A stretch of DNA of 64,000 nt from Mollicutes bacterium. GTDB taxonomy: Bacteria; Bacillota_I; Bacilli_A; RF39; UBA660. Below, piece after piece: positions 42,060 through 51,846 of this stretch. A program made the translations under genes and the position numbers. A model generated the notes under the pieces. The model was not told where the DNA came from and ran no database searches. It worked only from the letters and a program-made list of their open reading frames with translations. Numbering within the stretch: the stretch's first letter is position 1; each line of letters begins with the position of its first letter. The stretch is from the NCBI GenBank assembly GCA_004552445.1, contig SFOJ01000005.1, forward strand, positions 102,773 to 166,772. Reading direction: 5' to 3'.

Positions 42060-44978
42060 ATGGGATTTAATTTTAAGAAACTTAAAAGTAATTTAGGATT
42101 TTTTGTTATTGCTATTATGTTGATAGTAGTTTTAACTTTGGTAAATTATTTGTCAGATAAAAAAGCTAATTATTTGGATAAAGTAGAACTTACTGATGGA
42201 GAAGTTAATATATCAAAACTTGTTATTAATGAAATAATGACTTCTAATAAGGGTGCTTATGCTGATCAAAATGGTAAAATATATGATTATATAGAAATAT
42301 ATAATGGAAATGAAAAAGATATTAATCTTAAAGATTATGGTCTTAGTGATGATAAAGGTGAAGTAAAATGGGTATTTCCTGAAACTATAATTGGTCCTAA
42401 AGAATATGTAGTTGTTTTCTTAAGTGGTATTAGAAGTGAAGGATTGTATACTAATTTTAAACTTAAATCTTCTGGTGGAGAAGTAATGACATTATTTAAA
42501 CCTAATGGTAAAGTTGTTGATGCTGTTGAAACAGTTGCTCTTGATGGTAATACAGTTATGGCTCGTGATTTAAATGGTAAATGGGTTGTTCAAACTGAAG
42601 CTACTCCAGGATATTCAAATACTAAAGAAGGAAGAAGCGAATTTTTGGCATCATTAATAAGTGATGATGAAAAAGTTATTGAAATAAATGAAATACTTGC
42701 AAATAATAAAGGAAATTTTAAAAATAAAAGTGGTATATATAGTGGATATATAGAAGTTAAAAACATTAGCAAAAATAGTATTAATCTTGCTAATTATGGA
42801 CTTTCTAATAGTGAAGTATCAAGTTTTAAGTGGCAATTTCCTAGCAAGGTTTTAGAACCAGGTGAAGTAGTGGTTGTATTTACTTCTGGAAATAGTTGTA
42901 AAACTTGTGATGAATTAAGTACTGGATTTAAACTTGATAGTAAAAATGGATTTGCAGTTCTTACTAATAATAAAGGTAAGATAGTAGATAAAGTTGAATA
43001 TAAGAATTTACCTAATGGAATTGCATATATTAAGCAAGATGGTAAATTTTTACAAAATAATGCAATAAGTCCTGGATTTAATAATACTGTTGATGGTATT
43101 AAGTCATTTCAAAAGAAATATTTAAGTACACCTAAAGATTTAATAATTAGTGAAGTTATGAATAATAATTATTCTTATTTAGCTCAAAATGGTGGTAATT
43201 ATTATGATTGGATAGAACTTTATAATAATAGTGGTAAAACAATTAATTTAAGTAACTATTGTTTAACTACTAATGATAATACTATATGTTCTTATAAATT
43301 ACCTAAAGTTGAACTTAAAAGTGGTGGATATTATATAGTAATGACTTCTGGGGATACGAAATTATCTAATAGTAAATATCAACATGCATCATTTAAACTT
43401 GGTGATACTGATGCTGTATATTTGACTAAAAGTGATGAAATAATAGATTCTATTATGGTTGCCAATGTACCTCTTGGATATTCTATGGGTAGAAGTGGTT
43501 CTTCGATAGTTTATTTTAGTAAACCAACGCCTGGAAGTAAAAATGGTAGTGGAACAGAAGCAATAAGTTATCTTCCATATGCAGATATAAAATCTGGAAT
43601 ATATGATAGAAATAAAGAATTTAAAGTAACTCTTACAGGTAGTGGAAAAATTTATTATACACTAGATGGCTCAGAACCGACGACATCTTCTAAAGTTTAC
43701 AGTAGTCCTCTTACTATTAAGAAGACTACTGTTTTAAGAATAATGAGTAAAGAAGCTGGTAAGTTATCAAGTGATGTTAATAATTATTCATATATTCTTG
43801 ATACTAGTCATAAAACTTCTGTTATGTCCTTAATAATTGATTCTAAAAAGTTAAATAAAGTTAATAATAATACTAGTTTAAATAGTAATGTTCAAGAAAA
43901 AGGATATGTAGAATATTTTGATAAAGAAGGAGAAGGGTTTAGCATAGATGTTGGTCTTAAATTATTTGGTGGTTCAACTAGAAGTTATAAAAAGAAAAGT
44001 TATGAAATTAAATTTAAGAAAAAGTATGGGGATGCTAAATTAAATTATAAAGTATTTAAGAATGTAGATAGTTCTGTTTTTGACTCCTTAGTGCTTAGAA
44101 CAGGAAGTCAAGATGAGTTTCAATATAACGATCAAAGAACTGTTATAAAAGATGTAGTAGCAACGTCATTGATGGGTAAATATACGGATGTTGATGTTCA
44201 AGATTATGTACCAATTGTTTTATATATAAATGGTAAATATTGGGGAATATATTTTATACGTGAAAAAGTAGATGAAACATTTGTCTCTAATCATTATAAT
44301 GTTAAAGCAACTAAAGCTGATACTAATATTTTAAGAATAGATGGTGAAGTTAAATCTGGTAGTAATAAAAAATATAATTCAATGATTAGTTTTATAAATA
44401 ATAATAGTCTTAGTAATAGTAAAAATTATGAAAAAATTAAAGAGCAAATAGATATTCAAAGTTTTAGTGATTTTTGGATTGGAGAAATATATACAGCTAA
44501 TTATGATATATTAAATACTCGTTATTTTAGTAATCCTTTAATTGACAATGGTAAATGGAAATATATATTCTATGATATAGATTCTGGATTTTTTAGAACT
44601 TCTCAGAATACATTTGTTGAATATACTAATCCTAGTGGTATGGGTTCTTGGAATTTTCCAACAGTATTACTTAGAAATATGATGAAAAGTAGTGAATTTA
44701 AAAGTACATTTTTAGAACGACTTTCATATAACTTAAATAATACTTGGGCTTATAAAAATGTAGAAAAAAGAATTGATGAAGTAATAGATGAGATTGGTAA
44801 AGAAGAGTTTAAAAAGAATGCTGAAAGATGGGGTAATTCTTATTCACATTGGGAAAAATCTATTAAGTCTATGAAAACGTTTGCTAAAAATAGAAATTCA
44901 TATCTAATAAAATATGCTAAATCATATTTTAATTTATCTAGTAATGATGTTAAAAAATATTTTGGTGATGTAAAATGA
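42060..44978 (+). CDS. CotH-kinase surface protein with lamin-tail domains
   Basis: 972 residues. A membrane anchor (about 12-30) is followed by three lamin-tail domains (about 50-185, 210-350, 360-500; each with NEIM/NEIL/SEVM then DYIEIYNG or DWIELYN), a chitobiase/HEX C-terminal-like domain (about 515-580, YTLDGSEPTTSSKVY) and a CotH kinase domain (about 600-950; IRTGSQDE-type RTGSQDEF, GIYFIREKVDETF, YDIDSGFF). CotH proteins are atypical secreted kinases, best known from spore coats, that phosphorylate proteins. First gene of a five-gene surface cluster; the next starts within its stop (four-base overlap). Confidence 0.85.
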   Translation: MGFNFKKLKSNLGFFVIAIMLIVVLTLVNYLSDKKANYLDKVELTDGEVNISKLVINEIMTSNKGAYADQNGKIYDYIEIYNGNEKDINLKDYGLSDDKGEVKWVFPETIIGPKEYVVVFLSGIRSEGLYTNFKLKSSGGEVMTLFKPNGKVVDAVETVALDGNTVMARDLNGKWVVQTEATPGYSNTKEGRSEFLASLISDDEKVIEINEILANNKGNFKNKSGIYSGYIEVKNISKNSINLANYGLSNSEVSSFKWQFPSKVLEPGEVVVVFTSGNSCKTCDELSTGFKLDSKNGFAVLTNNKGKIVDKVEYKNLPNGIAYIKQDGKFLQNNAISPGFNNTVDGIKSFQKKYLSTPKDLIISEVMNNNYSYLAQNGGNYYDWIELYNNSGKTINLSNYCLTTNDNTICSYKLPKVELKSGGYYIVMTSGDTKLSNSKYQHASFKLGDTDAVYLTKSDEIIDSIMVANVPLGYSMGRSGSSIVYFSKPTPGSKNGSGTEAISYLPYADIKSGIYDRNKEFKVTLTGSGKIYYTLDGSEPTTSSKVYSSPLTIKKTTVLRIMSKEAGKLSSDVNNYSYILDTSHKTSVMSLIIDSKKLNKVNNNTSLNSNVQEKGYVEYFDKEGEGFSIDVGLKLFGGSTRSYKKKSYEIKFKKKYGDAKLNYKVFKNVDSSVFDSLVLRTGSQDEFQYNDQRTVIKDVVATSLMGKYTDVDVQDYVPIVLYINGKYWGIYFIREKVDETFVSNHYNVKATKADTNILRIDGEVKSGSNKKYNSMISFINNNSLSNSKNYEKIKEQIDIQSFSDFWIGEIYTANYDILNTRYFSNPLIDNGKWKYIFYDIDSGFFRTSQNTFVEYTNPSGMGSWNFPTVLLRNMMKSSEFKSTFLERLSYNLNNTWAYKNVEKRIDEVIDEIGKEEFKKNAERWGNSYSHWEKSIKSMKTFAKNRNSYLIKYAKSYFNLSSNDVKKYFGDVK

Positions 44979-45661
44979 AAGAATATAAGTATAGACATGA
45001 ATTAAAATTTAAAATATCTAATAGTGCTGCTGAAGTATTAAAACAAAAATTATCTTTAATACTTGGTAAAGATAAAAATGCATATTATGAAGATGGATCA
45101 TATTTAATTAAGAGTTTATATTTTGATGATAGAGATTCGAGTTCGTATTATGAAAAAATGGATGGGGTCTTATACAGAAAAAAATATAGAATTAGAATGT
45201 ATAATGATGTTGATACATTTATAAGACTTGAAAAAAAGATGAAACATAATAATTTTACTGCTAAAGAACAAATGTTGATTTCAAAAGATATATATAGTAA
45301 AATATTAAATGGTAAAATAGATGAGATAGAGAATCCTGATGGATTATTATTAGAGTTTATTACTAACTATAAAAATAAAGGGCTTGTACCTAGTGTTATA
45401 GTTGAATACCATAGAACTGCTTTTACTTATCCAATAAGTGATGTTAGGATTACATTTGATTCTAATATACAAAGTAGTTTATATAATTATGATTTATTTA
45501 ATACTAGTTATCCAAGATATATAGTAGATGAACCTGGTAAGCAAGTATTAGAAGTAAAATTTAATGAAATATTACCTTTACATATAGCAAATATCTTAAA
45601 TGATATACCTGCTTGTAGAGAAGCAGTAAGTAAGTTTGCGATATGTAGAAGTATTAAGTAG
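44975..45661 (+). CDS. VTC-domain (polyphosphate polymerase-type) protein
   Basis: 228 residues. The tunnel-fold VTC domain shows KYRHELKFKIS, SLYFDDRDSSSYYEKMDG, KYRIRMYND, IRLEKKMKHNN and VIVEYHRTAF: alternating basic residues that bind phosphate chains in Vtc4, and a distal E in VLEVKFNE. In yeast the domain makes polyphosphate from ATP; in bacteria such genes commonly accompany CotH and DUF4956 genes. No membrane segment. Activity is inferred from the basic residues. Overlaps cotH and precedes the DUF4956 gene by 11 bases. Confidence 0.82.
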   Translation: MKEYKYRHELKFKISNSAAEVLKQKLSLILGKDKNAYYEDGSYLIKSLYFDDRDSSSYYEKMDGVLYRKKYRIRMYNDVDTFIRLEKKMKHNNFTAKEQMLISKDIYSKILNGKIDEIENPDGLLLEFITNYKNKGLVPSVIVEYHRTAFTYPISDVRITFDSNIQSSLYNYDLFNTSYPRYIVDEPGKQVLEVKFNEILPLHIANILNDIPACREAVSKFAICRSIK

Positions 45662-45672
45662 GAGATGGAAGT

Positions 45673-46356
45673 ATGATATTAAGTATATTTAAAAATTCAT
45701 TTTTAGAACAATTTACTGGTAGTGTATCTAGTGTAGATATGTTAATTTCGCTAGTTGTTTCATTTTTGATAGGATTATTTATTGTATATGTATATAGAAA
45801 GACGTATACTGGAGTTGTTTATTCAAAAGCATTCTCATTATGTATTATTATGCTTGCGATGGTTACTGCGATGATTATTAGAACAATTAATTCTAATATT
45901 AGCTTATCTTTAGGTATGGTTGGTGCTTTATCTATCGTTCGTTTTAGAACTGCTGTTAAAGAACCTGTAGATACTGGATTTATGTTCTGGGGAATTTCTG
46001 CTGGAATTATGGCAGGTGCTGGATTATATATACCAGCGATAGTTGCTACACTAGGTATTGGAGTTTTATATTTTGTTAGTTATTTAATGGGATTTAAAAC
46101 ATCTAATAGATACCTTTTAGTAATTAAATATAAAGCTAATGCTCATGAAAATGTTTTAAAGAAATTAAAAAATATTAAAAAATTTAAAATTAGAAGTAAA
46201 GCTATATTTGGAAATGAAGTTGAACTTTCATTAGAAGTTGATGTTAAAGAGAATAGTAAAAATGGTATAGATACTAATCTTGTTGATCAATTTAATGGAA
46301 TAGATGGAGTTATAAATGCTAGTTTAATAGCATATCAAAATGATTTTGGTAGTTAG
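45673..46356 (+). CDS. DUF4956 membrane protein
   Basis: 227 residues. Three or four membrane segments (about 28-45, 55-72, 75-95 and 110-140) include the family core MVGALSIVRFRTAVKEPVDTGFMFW. The C-terminal 80 residues form a soluble ferredoxin-like domain (YLLVIKYKANAHENVLKK). DUF4956 proteins nearly always occur with VTC and CotH proteins, as here; probably the membrane partner. Function otherwise unknown. TAGGAG-type ribosome site. Confidence 0.82.
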   Translation: MILSIFKNSFLEQFTGSVSSVDMLISLVVSFLIGLFIVYVYRKTYTGVVYSKAFSLCIIMLAMVTAMIIRTINSNISLSLGMVGALSIVRFRTAVKEPVDTGFMFWGISAGIMAGAGLYIPAIVATLGIGVLYFVSYLMGFKTSNRYLLVIKYKANAHENVLKKLKNIKKFKIRSKAIFGNEVELSLEVDVKENSKNGIDTNLVDQFNGIDGVINASLIAYQNDFGS

Positions 46357-46364
46357 GAGTTCTT

Positions 46365-47750
46365 ATGACTAGAAGAAGACTTAAAATTACACCTGTATTA
46401 GTAACACTAAATGTATTAGTGTTACTTCTTATTGTAGCTTTTTATGGAACTAGAATGATTAAGTATTACTTAAAAGAAAATGGTAAAAGTAATGATAAAG
46501 ATAATACAGTTCTTCTAGTAGATACAGTTTTAAAAAAGCAAAGTTATGTTGATTTAACAAAAGGATTAATATTTGATGAAGAAAAAAATGAATATAGATA
46601 TTTAGGTGAAGTTGATGATAATTATCTAGAATATTCAGGAATATTATATAGGATCATTGGTATAGATAAAGATAAGAATATAAAAGTTATTTCTGATAAA
46701 AGTGTTACGATGATGTATTCAGGACTTGAAAAAGGTTATGATAAATCATATGTTAATAAATGGTTAAACTATGATAAAGATGTACCAGGTAGTGGTGTAT
46801 ACGAAAATAATATTAAAGAAAGTGTTAATTATTTATCTAGTACATACTATTGTGAAGATATTATTGATGATATTAAAAATATAAATTGTGATAAAAATAG
46901 TACAAATTATAAGATTAGTTTATTATCATTATATGATTATTATAAAGCTGGAGGAAAAAGTAGTTTTTTAAATAATGGAGAAACTTTCTATTTAGGCACT
47001 CTTAATAAAGATAATCATAACTATTATATAACATCTGATGGAGAGGTAAGTATTAATGAAATAAGTACTAAAACTTATGCAGTCAGACCTGTTATAACTA
47101 TTATTTCTAGTTCAGTTTTATTGGGTGGAAAAGGCACTAAAGATGATCCATATAGAATATTAGAAATAAAGCCATCAACATTAGAAGATACTACAATTAA
47201 TACATATGTTAGTTTTTCTAATCAAGTATTTAAGGTTATAGATAATAGCACAGATGCTACTAAAGTTGCATTAAATGGTGTTATAAAAGAAAATGATATT
47301 GATGTTGTTAAATCATTTGGTGGAAAAAATAATAAGTATTCTAATAGTAAGAATACAGTTGGTTATTATTTAAATAATACATATCTTAAAACTTTAGATA
47401 GTAAAAATATTATTAAATCTAATTGGTATATTGGAGCGTTGAGTTTAGATAATTTAGATTACAGTAATGAAAAAAATACTAAAGTAAATCTTAGTGTTGG
47501 TATGTTATCACTGGGTGATATGTTTGTTGGTGATATTAATAATGTACTTACATTATCAAGAGGAATAGAATCTGATCAAATAATTAATGTTATAAACAAA
47601 GAAGGTAATTTTTATGGTGACTTTATAACAAGTAAATATAACCTAAGACCAGCATTATATTTAAATAATGAACTTAAAATTACTGGCGGAAATGGTACTT
47701 TTGATGCACCATATGAGTTAGGAGTAAGTGATGAAAAAGGACAAGAATAA
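46365..47750 (+). CDS. Membrane-anchored protein with two tandem repeated domains
   Basis: 461 residues. One membrane segment (about 12-30) and a large extracellular part made of two related domains. The first (about 60-270) contains YSGILYRIIGIDKDKNIKVISD and ends ...RPVITI..GGKGTKDDPYRIL; the second (about 275-455) contains YVSFSNQVFKVIDN and ends ...RPALYL..GGNGTFDAPYELG. The shared ends indicate internal duplication. The domain resembles DUF6273-type extracellular modules, function unknown. In the CotH cluster, so perhaps a substrate or scaffold. Overlaps the next gene. Confidence 0.6.
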   Translation: MTRRRLKITPVLVTLNVLVLLLIVAFYGTRMIKYYLKENGKSNDKDNTVLLVDTVLKKQSYVDLTKGLIFDEEKNEYRYLGEVDDNYLEYSGILYRIIGIDKDKNIKVISDKSVTMMYSGLEKGYDKSYVNKWLNYDKDVPGSGVYENNIKESVNYLSSTYYCEDIIDDIKNINCDKNSTNYKISLLSLYDYYKAGGKSSFLNNGETFYLGTLNKDNHNYYITSDGEVSINEISTKTYAVRPVITIISSSVLLGGKGTKDDPYRILEIKPSTLEDTTINTYVSFSNQVFKVIDNSTDATKVALNGVIKENDIDVVKSFGGKNNKYSNSKNTVGYYLNNTYLKTLDSKNIIKSNWYIGALSLDNLDYSNEKNTKVNLSVGMLSLGDMFVGDINNVLTLSRGIESDQIINVINKEGNFYGDFITSKYNLRPALYLNNELKITGGNGTFDAPYELGVSDEKGQE

Positions 47751-48783
47751 AAAAACAGGTAAGTTTAGTGTATTTTTAATAGTTATAGATGTTATAGCTG
47801 TTGTTTGTTTTTTTGTAGTTTATGGACCTTTTTCATTCTTTAGAGATTGGTTTATAACTACTGCGATGACTACTATGACACATAAATATTTTGCTTATAC
47901 TTTATATAGTGAAGATATGATTAAAGAAACACTAGATAATAATAAAATCATTGAATCTGAAGATCCTACTGATACTTCTAAAATAAATTTTAATCCTGAT
48001 TTTAGTAAAGATGCTTATGAATCTATTTATGAAGAACAAGTTCTTAAAAAGGATGAAGGAAATGATGTATATAAAGTTGTTGATATAAGTGGTGATAATT
48101 GGAATGGTAAGATGGTTGTTATATATGATCCATCTAGATTAAAATTAGTATTTTCTAAACAATATGGTAAACGTGGTGAATATTTATCAAAAATGGCTAA
48201 AAATAATAATGCATTAGTTGCGATGAATGCATCTGGTGTATATCACCCTAATGGTCAGAATAGAGTTACTGGTACGACAATTTTAGATGGTAAAATTTAT
48301 GCGACTGGTAAAAAAATTAATAAGGGTGGTGGTCTTATTGGATTTACAAAAGATAATGTATTAATGCTTACTAAAAAGACTGCTAAAGAAGCAATAAAAG
48401 ATGGAATGGATAGAGCAGTAGAATTTGGACCATTTCTTGTGGTTAATGGAAAGTCTGCTGAATTTAAAGGTAATGGTGGTTGGGGTATAGCTAATAGAAG
48501 TGCTATTGGTCAAAGACAAGATGGTATTGTTTTATTGCTTGCTATAGATGGTCGTACATCTAAGTCAGTAGGTATAACAATGCCACAACTTGCTGATGTA
48601 TTTCAAAAATATAAAGCTTATAATGCTGCTAACTTAGATGGTGGTGGAAGTAGTGCTTTATATGCCATTGTAAATGGTAAAGGTGGACTTATAAATAATC
48701 CAGTAGGATATGGATATTCTGGTGAAAGATATTTACCAAATGCATGGATGGTTTTACCAGAAGAAAGTAATAATTCAAATTAG
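47731..48783 (+). CDS. Phosphodiester glycosidase (NAGPA) family exopolysaccharide protein
   Basis: 350 residues from ATG 47731 (AGGAG upstream, overlapping the gene before). One membrane segment (about 17-40), then a NAGPA domain (about 110-345): NNALVAMNASGVYHPNG, AVEFGPFLVVNGKSAEF, ANRSAIGQRQDGIVLLLAIDGR and AANLDGGGSSALY, ending in LPNAWMVLP. Family members remove N-acetylglucosamine 1-phosphodiesters or process cell-wall polymers. Last gene of the CotH/VTC/DUF4956 cluster; may modify a surface glycopolymer. Confidence 0.85.
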   Translation: MKKDKNKKTGKFSVFLIVIDVIAVVCFFVVYGPFSFFRDWFITTAMTTMTHKYFAYTLYSEDMIKETLDNNKIIESEDPTDTSKINFNPDFSKDAYESIYEEQVLKKDEGNDVYKVVDISGDNWNGKMVVIYDPSRLKLVFSKQYGKRGEYLSKMAKNNNALVAMNASGVYHPNGQNRVTGTTILDGKIYATGKKINKGGGLIGFTKDNVLMLTKKTAKEAIKDGMDRAVEFGPFLVVNGKSAEFKGNGGWGIANRSAIGQRQDGIVLLLAIDGRTSKSVGITMPQLADVFQKYKAYNAANLDGGGSSALYAIVNGKGGLINNPVGYGYSGERYLPNAWMVLPEESNNSN

Positions 48784-48791
48784 GAGGGTAT

Positions 48792-49349
48792 ATGGAAATA
48801 GAATTTAAAAATCCAACAATATATATTATTGGTGGTAAAGCAAAACATGGGAAGGATACATTTTCAGCTTATTTAAAAAAAGTATATGAAAACCATGGAA
48901 AGAAAGTTATTATTACTCAACTTGCTAAATATATTAAGTATTATGCTCGTGAGATGACTGGATGGGATTTAAGCGAAGAAACTAAACCTCGTGAGTTTTT
49001 ACAACAACTTGGTACTGGAGTGATTAGACAAAAGCTTAAAAAAGATGATTTATTTATAAAACGTATGGTAGATGATATAGAAATATTTAGTTATTTTTAT
49101 GATGCTATTATTATAAGTGATGTAAGACTTAAAAAAGAAATATATGATTTAAAGAAAGTTTATCCAAATATCAAAGTTATTCATATAGTTAGACCTAACT
49201 TTGATAATGGTCTCACTCCTGAACAAAAGATGCATCCAACTGAAATAGATTTAGATGACTTTAATGATTTTGACATAGATGTTGTAAATACAACATTAGA
49301 AGAATTAGAAAAAAGCGCTGAAAAAATATACATAGAAAACGAAAGGTAG
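48792..49349 (+). CDS. P-loop dNMP kinase-like protein
   Basis: 185 residues. The P-loop is GGKAKHGKDTFSAYL (G-x4-G-K-D-T), as in deoxynucleoside-monophosphate kinases of phage T4 type and dephospho-CoA-kinase-like enzymes. A typical LQQLGTGVIRQ stretch and SDVRLKKEI (nucleotide-binding D-x-R) follow. It should phosphorylate a (deoxy)nucleoside monophosphate. GGAGGG ribosome site, nine bases after the glycosidase gene and nine before pgk, so in one transcript with both. Confidence 0.75.
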   Translation: MEIEFKNPTIYIIGGKAKHGKDTFSAYLKKVYENHGKKVIITQLAKYIKYYAREMTGWDLSEETKPREFLQQLGTGVIRQKLKKDDLFIKRMVDDIEIFSYFYDAIIISDVRLKKEIYDLKKVYPNIKVIHIVRPNFDNGLTPEQKMHPTEIDLDDFNDFDIDVVNTTLEELEKSAEKIYIENER

Positions 49350-49358
49350 GTATATAAA

Positions 49359-50510
49359 ATGGAAAGTATAAAAAGGGTTAATGTTGAAGGAAAGAAAGTT
49401 ATTGTTAGAGTTGATTTTAATGTTCCAATTAAAGATGGAAAAATTACTGATGATACTAGAATAGTTTCAAGTTTAAAAACTATTAAATATTTAGTTACTC
49501 ATAATGCTAAAGTTATTTTATTATCTCATTTGGGAAGAGTTGCTTCACAAGAAGATAAAGAAAAGAAAAGTTTAGAAATAGTTGCTAAACATTTATCTAC
49601 ATTAATAAATGTTCCAATATATTTTGTACCTGTTACTAGAGGTGATTTATTAACTAAAACAGTTGAAAGTATGGAAAATGGTGAAATAGTTGTAGTAGAA
49701 AATACTAGATTTGAAGATTATCCTCGTATGCTTGAAAGTTCTTGTGATGAATCATTATCTAAGTATTGGGCAAGTCTTGGTGATATATTTGTATTTGACG
49801 CTTTTGGTACTGCTCATAGATGTCATGCATCTACTTATGGTATTAGTAAATATTTGCCATCATATTCAGGTTTTTTAGTAGATGCTGAAATAGATATGTT
49901 AGATAGAGCTCTTCATCAAAGAAAAACTTTAATTCTTGGTGGAGCTAAAGTTGATGATAAAATTGGTGTTATTGATAATTTGATTAATACAAGTGATGCT
50001 ATATTACTTGGAGGTGCTATGTGCTTTACATTCCTTAAAGCAAAAGGTATTGATGTTGGTTCTAGTGTAGTTAGTATTGATAGACTTGAATATGCTAAGA
50101 ATTTATTAGAAACTCATGGTAATAAAATTTTTTTACCAGTTGATGTAGTTACTCAAAATGGTGTAAAAAACATTGATGAAATGGAAAGAGAAGATATAGG
50201 TTATGATATAGGACCAAAAACAATTACTAAATATAATGAAATATTAATAGATAGTAAACTTGTTCTTTGGAATGGACCTCTTGGTATGTTTGAAGAAAAA
50301 GATTATGAAAATGGTACAAAAAAAATATTAAAATTTTTATATAATCAGTCAATACCATCTATACTTGCTGGTGGAGATATAATAGGTGCTTCTCATAAAT
50401 TTGGATTTGATTTCCATTATGTATCTACTGGTGGTGGGTCAACTCTTGAATATTTAGAAGGTAGAAGATTTAAAACATTAGAAAGATTAACAGGAGAAAA
50501 TAATAAATAA
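49359..50510 (+). CDS. pgk: Phosphoglycerate kinase
   Basis: 383 residues. It makes ATP from 1,3-bisphosphoglycerate. Visible motifs: VRVDFNVPIKDGKITDDTRI, LLSHLGR, GGAKVDDKIGVIDNL, and GGGSTLEYLEG near the C-terminus (nucleotide site). Slightly shorter than the usual 390-400. Followed by tpiA after 12 bases, so pgk-tpiA is a pair as in many Firmicutes. Confidence 0.95.
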   Translation: MESIKRVNVEGKKVIVRVDFNVPIKDGKITDDTRIVSSLKTIKYLVTHNAKVILLSHLGRVASQEDKEKKSLEIVAKHLSTLINVPIYFVPVTRGDLLTKTVESMENGEIVVVENTRFEDYPRMLESSCDESLSKYWASLGDIFVFDAFGTAHRCHASTYGISKYLPSYSGFLVDAEIDMLDRALHQRKTLILGGAKVDDKIGVIDNLINTSDAILLGGAMCFTFLKAKGIDVGSSVVSIDRLEYAKNLLETHGNKIFLPVDVVTQNGVKNIDEMEREDIGYDIGPKTITKYNEILIDSKLVLWNGPLGMFEEKDYENGTKKILKFLYNQSIPSILAGGDIIGASHKFGFDFHYVSTGGGSTLEYLEGRRFKTLERLTGENNK

Positions 50511-50522
50511 ATAGGAGGCTTT

Positions 50523-51233
50523 ATGAAAAAAGTTATTCTTAATCAGAAAAGTTATTTCTTTTATGATGATATGGTTAAATTTAAGAATTCTTTTGATAAA
50601 TTAAAAACTAATGATTATGAGTTTATAATATTTCCTCCAATACTATACTTATCAATGTTTAAAGATAGTAAGTATAAAGTAGGTACTCAGAATTTCTTTG
50701 GATATAAAATGGGTTCTTTTACAGGAGAACTTAATCTTGAATCTCTTAAAAAAATTGGTATTAACTATACTTTAATTGGTCACTTTGAAAGAAGAAAAAT
50801 AGTATTTGAAAGTTATGAAATGGCTAAAGAGAAGTTATTTAAATCTTTAGGTTCTAAATGTAATACTATTCTTTGTGTTGGTGAAGTAAAGAAAACTAGA
50901 AAACCTTTTAACTATATTAAGAAAGAATTGAATTATTATTTACGTAGTATTGATTCATCTACACTTAAATATTTAAGTATAGCGTATGAACCTAACTGGG
51001 CTATTGGAACAGGTGAAATACAATGTATAGATAAAATTCAAAGCGTTATTGAAGATATTAAATTATATGTATATAAGAGATATAAAATAAATATCGAAGT
51101 ATATTATGGTGGTAGTGTTGATGAAAATAATATTAAAGATATTTTTAATATATCTGATGGTATAGTTCTAGGAAAAGCTAGTATTGATATAGATGAACTT
51201 AATAAAATTCTTGACGGGCTTAAAAATGACTAA
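50523..51233 (+). CDS. tpiA: Triosephosphate isomerase, divergent
   Basis: 236 residues, shorter than the usual 250. Catalytic residues are kept: K9 in LNQKS (usually NWK), H87 in LIGHFERR and E156 in AYEPNWAIGTG; the phosphate-binding YYGGSVDENN and GIVLGKASID are also present. Two normally invariant places differ: Trp of NWK is Gln, and Ser of GHSERR is Phe (F88). The gene is probably functional, since the triad is complete and no other tpiA is in view. AGGAGG precedes the ATG. A small membrane-protein gene starts inside its last codons. Confidence 0.85.
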   Translation: MKKVILNQKSYFFYDDMVKFKNSFDKLKTNDYEFIIFPPILYLSMFKDSKYKVGTQNFFGYKMGSFTGELNLESLKKIGINYTLIGHFERRKIVFESYEMAKEKLFKSLGSKCNTILCVGEVKKTRKPFNYIKKELNYYLRSIDSSTLKYLSIAYEPNWAIGTGEIQCIDKIQSVIEDIKLYVYKRYKINIEVYYGGSVDENNIKDIFNISDGIVLGKASIDIDELNKILDGLKND

Positions 51234-51846
51234 TGGTAGTGAATTAATTACAGGGCTTACTAATTTAGTGATTATGTTTACTACTTTAGTTGTTTTTTTT
51301 AAAATATATAAATTAAATATTAAAAATAAGAATTCATGGATTTTATTTTATATTTCTATTTTAATTGATAGTTTTCTTGGGTTTATTATTCATTCATTTT
51401 TATGGCCAAAATTCATTATAGATATATTATGGATTATATTATCATTTATATTTTGTATTACTCTTAATAGCTTGTTATTTACTATAATTGATAAAAGGAA
51501 TAATGAGATGTTTTACATTATTATATCTTCTATATTAATATATTTAATTTTAATTATAGAAACTATATTTAGAATTGACTTTTTATTAACATTTATAATT
51601 ATTGCTTCTTTGTATTTGATTGCTATTTTGCTATTTTATATACATAATTTTATAAAATCATGTGATAAAAATTATCTATTTTATATTTTAGGACTGTTTT
51701 TACAAATGATAGGTGGACTTTTTTTAATTATTAAACCTAAATTTTGTTATTTAATATGTTTTGATAAAAATGGTATATATCATTTATTTATGGTTATGAC
51801 AATTATATTCTTTTATTTAGGAAACAAATGTTTTTGTAAAAAATAA
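51226..51846 (+). CDS. Hypothetical polytopic membrane protein
   Basis: 206 residues from ATG 51226, which overlaps the tpiA stop; an in-frame start at 51193 lies deeper in tpiA. About seven hydrophobic segments with few loops, aromatic- and Ile-rich. The pattern is like the N-terminal sensor of some signalling proteins (7TM-type) but no cytosolic domain follows. Not recognised. It is directly upstream of spo0A, separated by a terminator. Confidence 0.5.
   Translation: MTNGSELITGLTNLVIMFTTLVVFFKIYKLNIKNKNSWILFYISILIDSFLGFIIHSFLWPKFIIDILWIILSFIFCITLNSLLFTIIDKRNNEMFYIIISSILIYLILIIETIFRIDFLLTFIIIASLYLIAILLFYIHNFIKSCDKNYLFYILGLFLQMIGGLFLIIKPKFCYLICFDKNGIYHLFMVMTIIFFYLGNKCFCKK

Noticed and set aside
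42190..43560. Nucleotide repeats suggesting a CRISPR or tandem array in the cotH gene
   Set aside because: The similarity is at protein level (three lamin-tail domains); there are no regular short DNA repeats with spacers.
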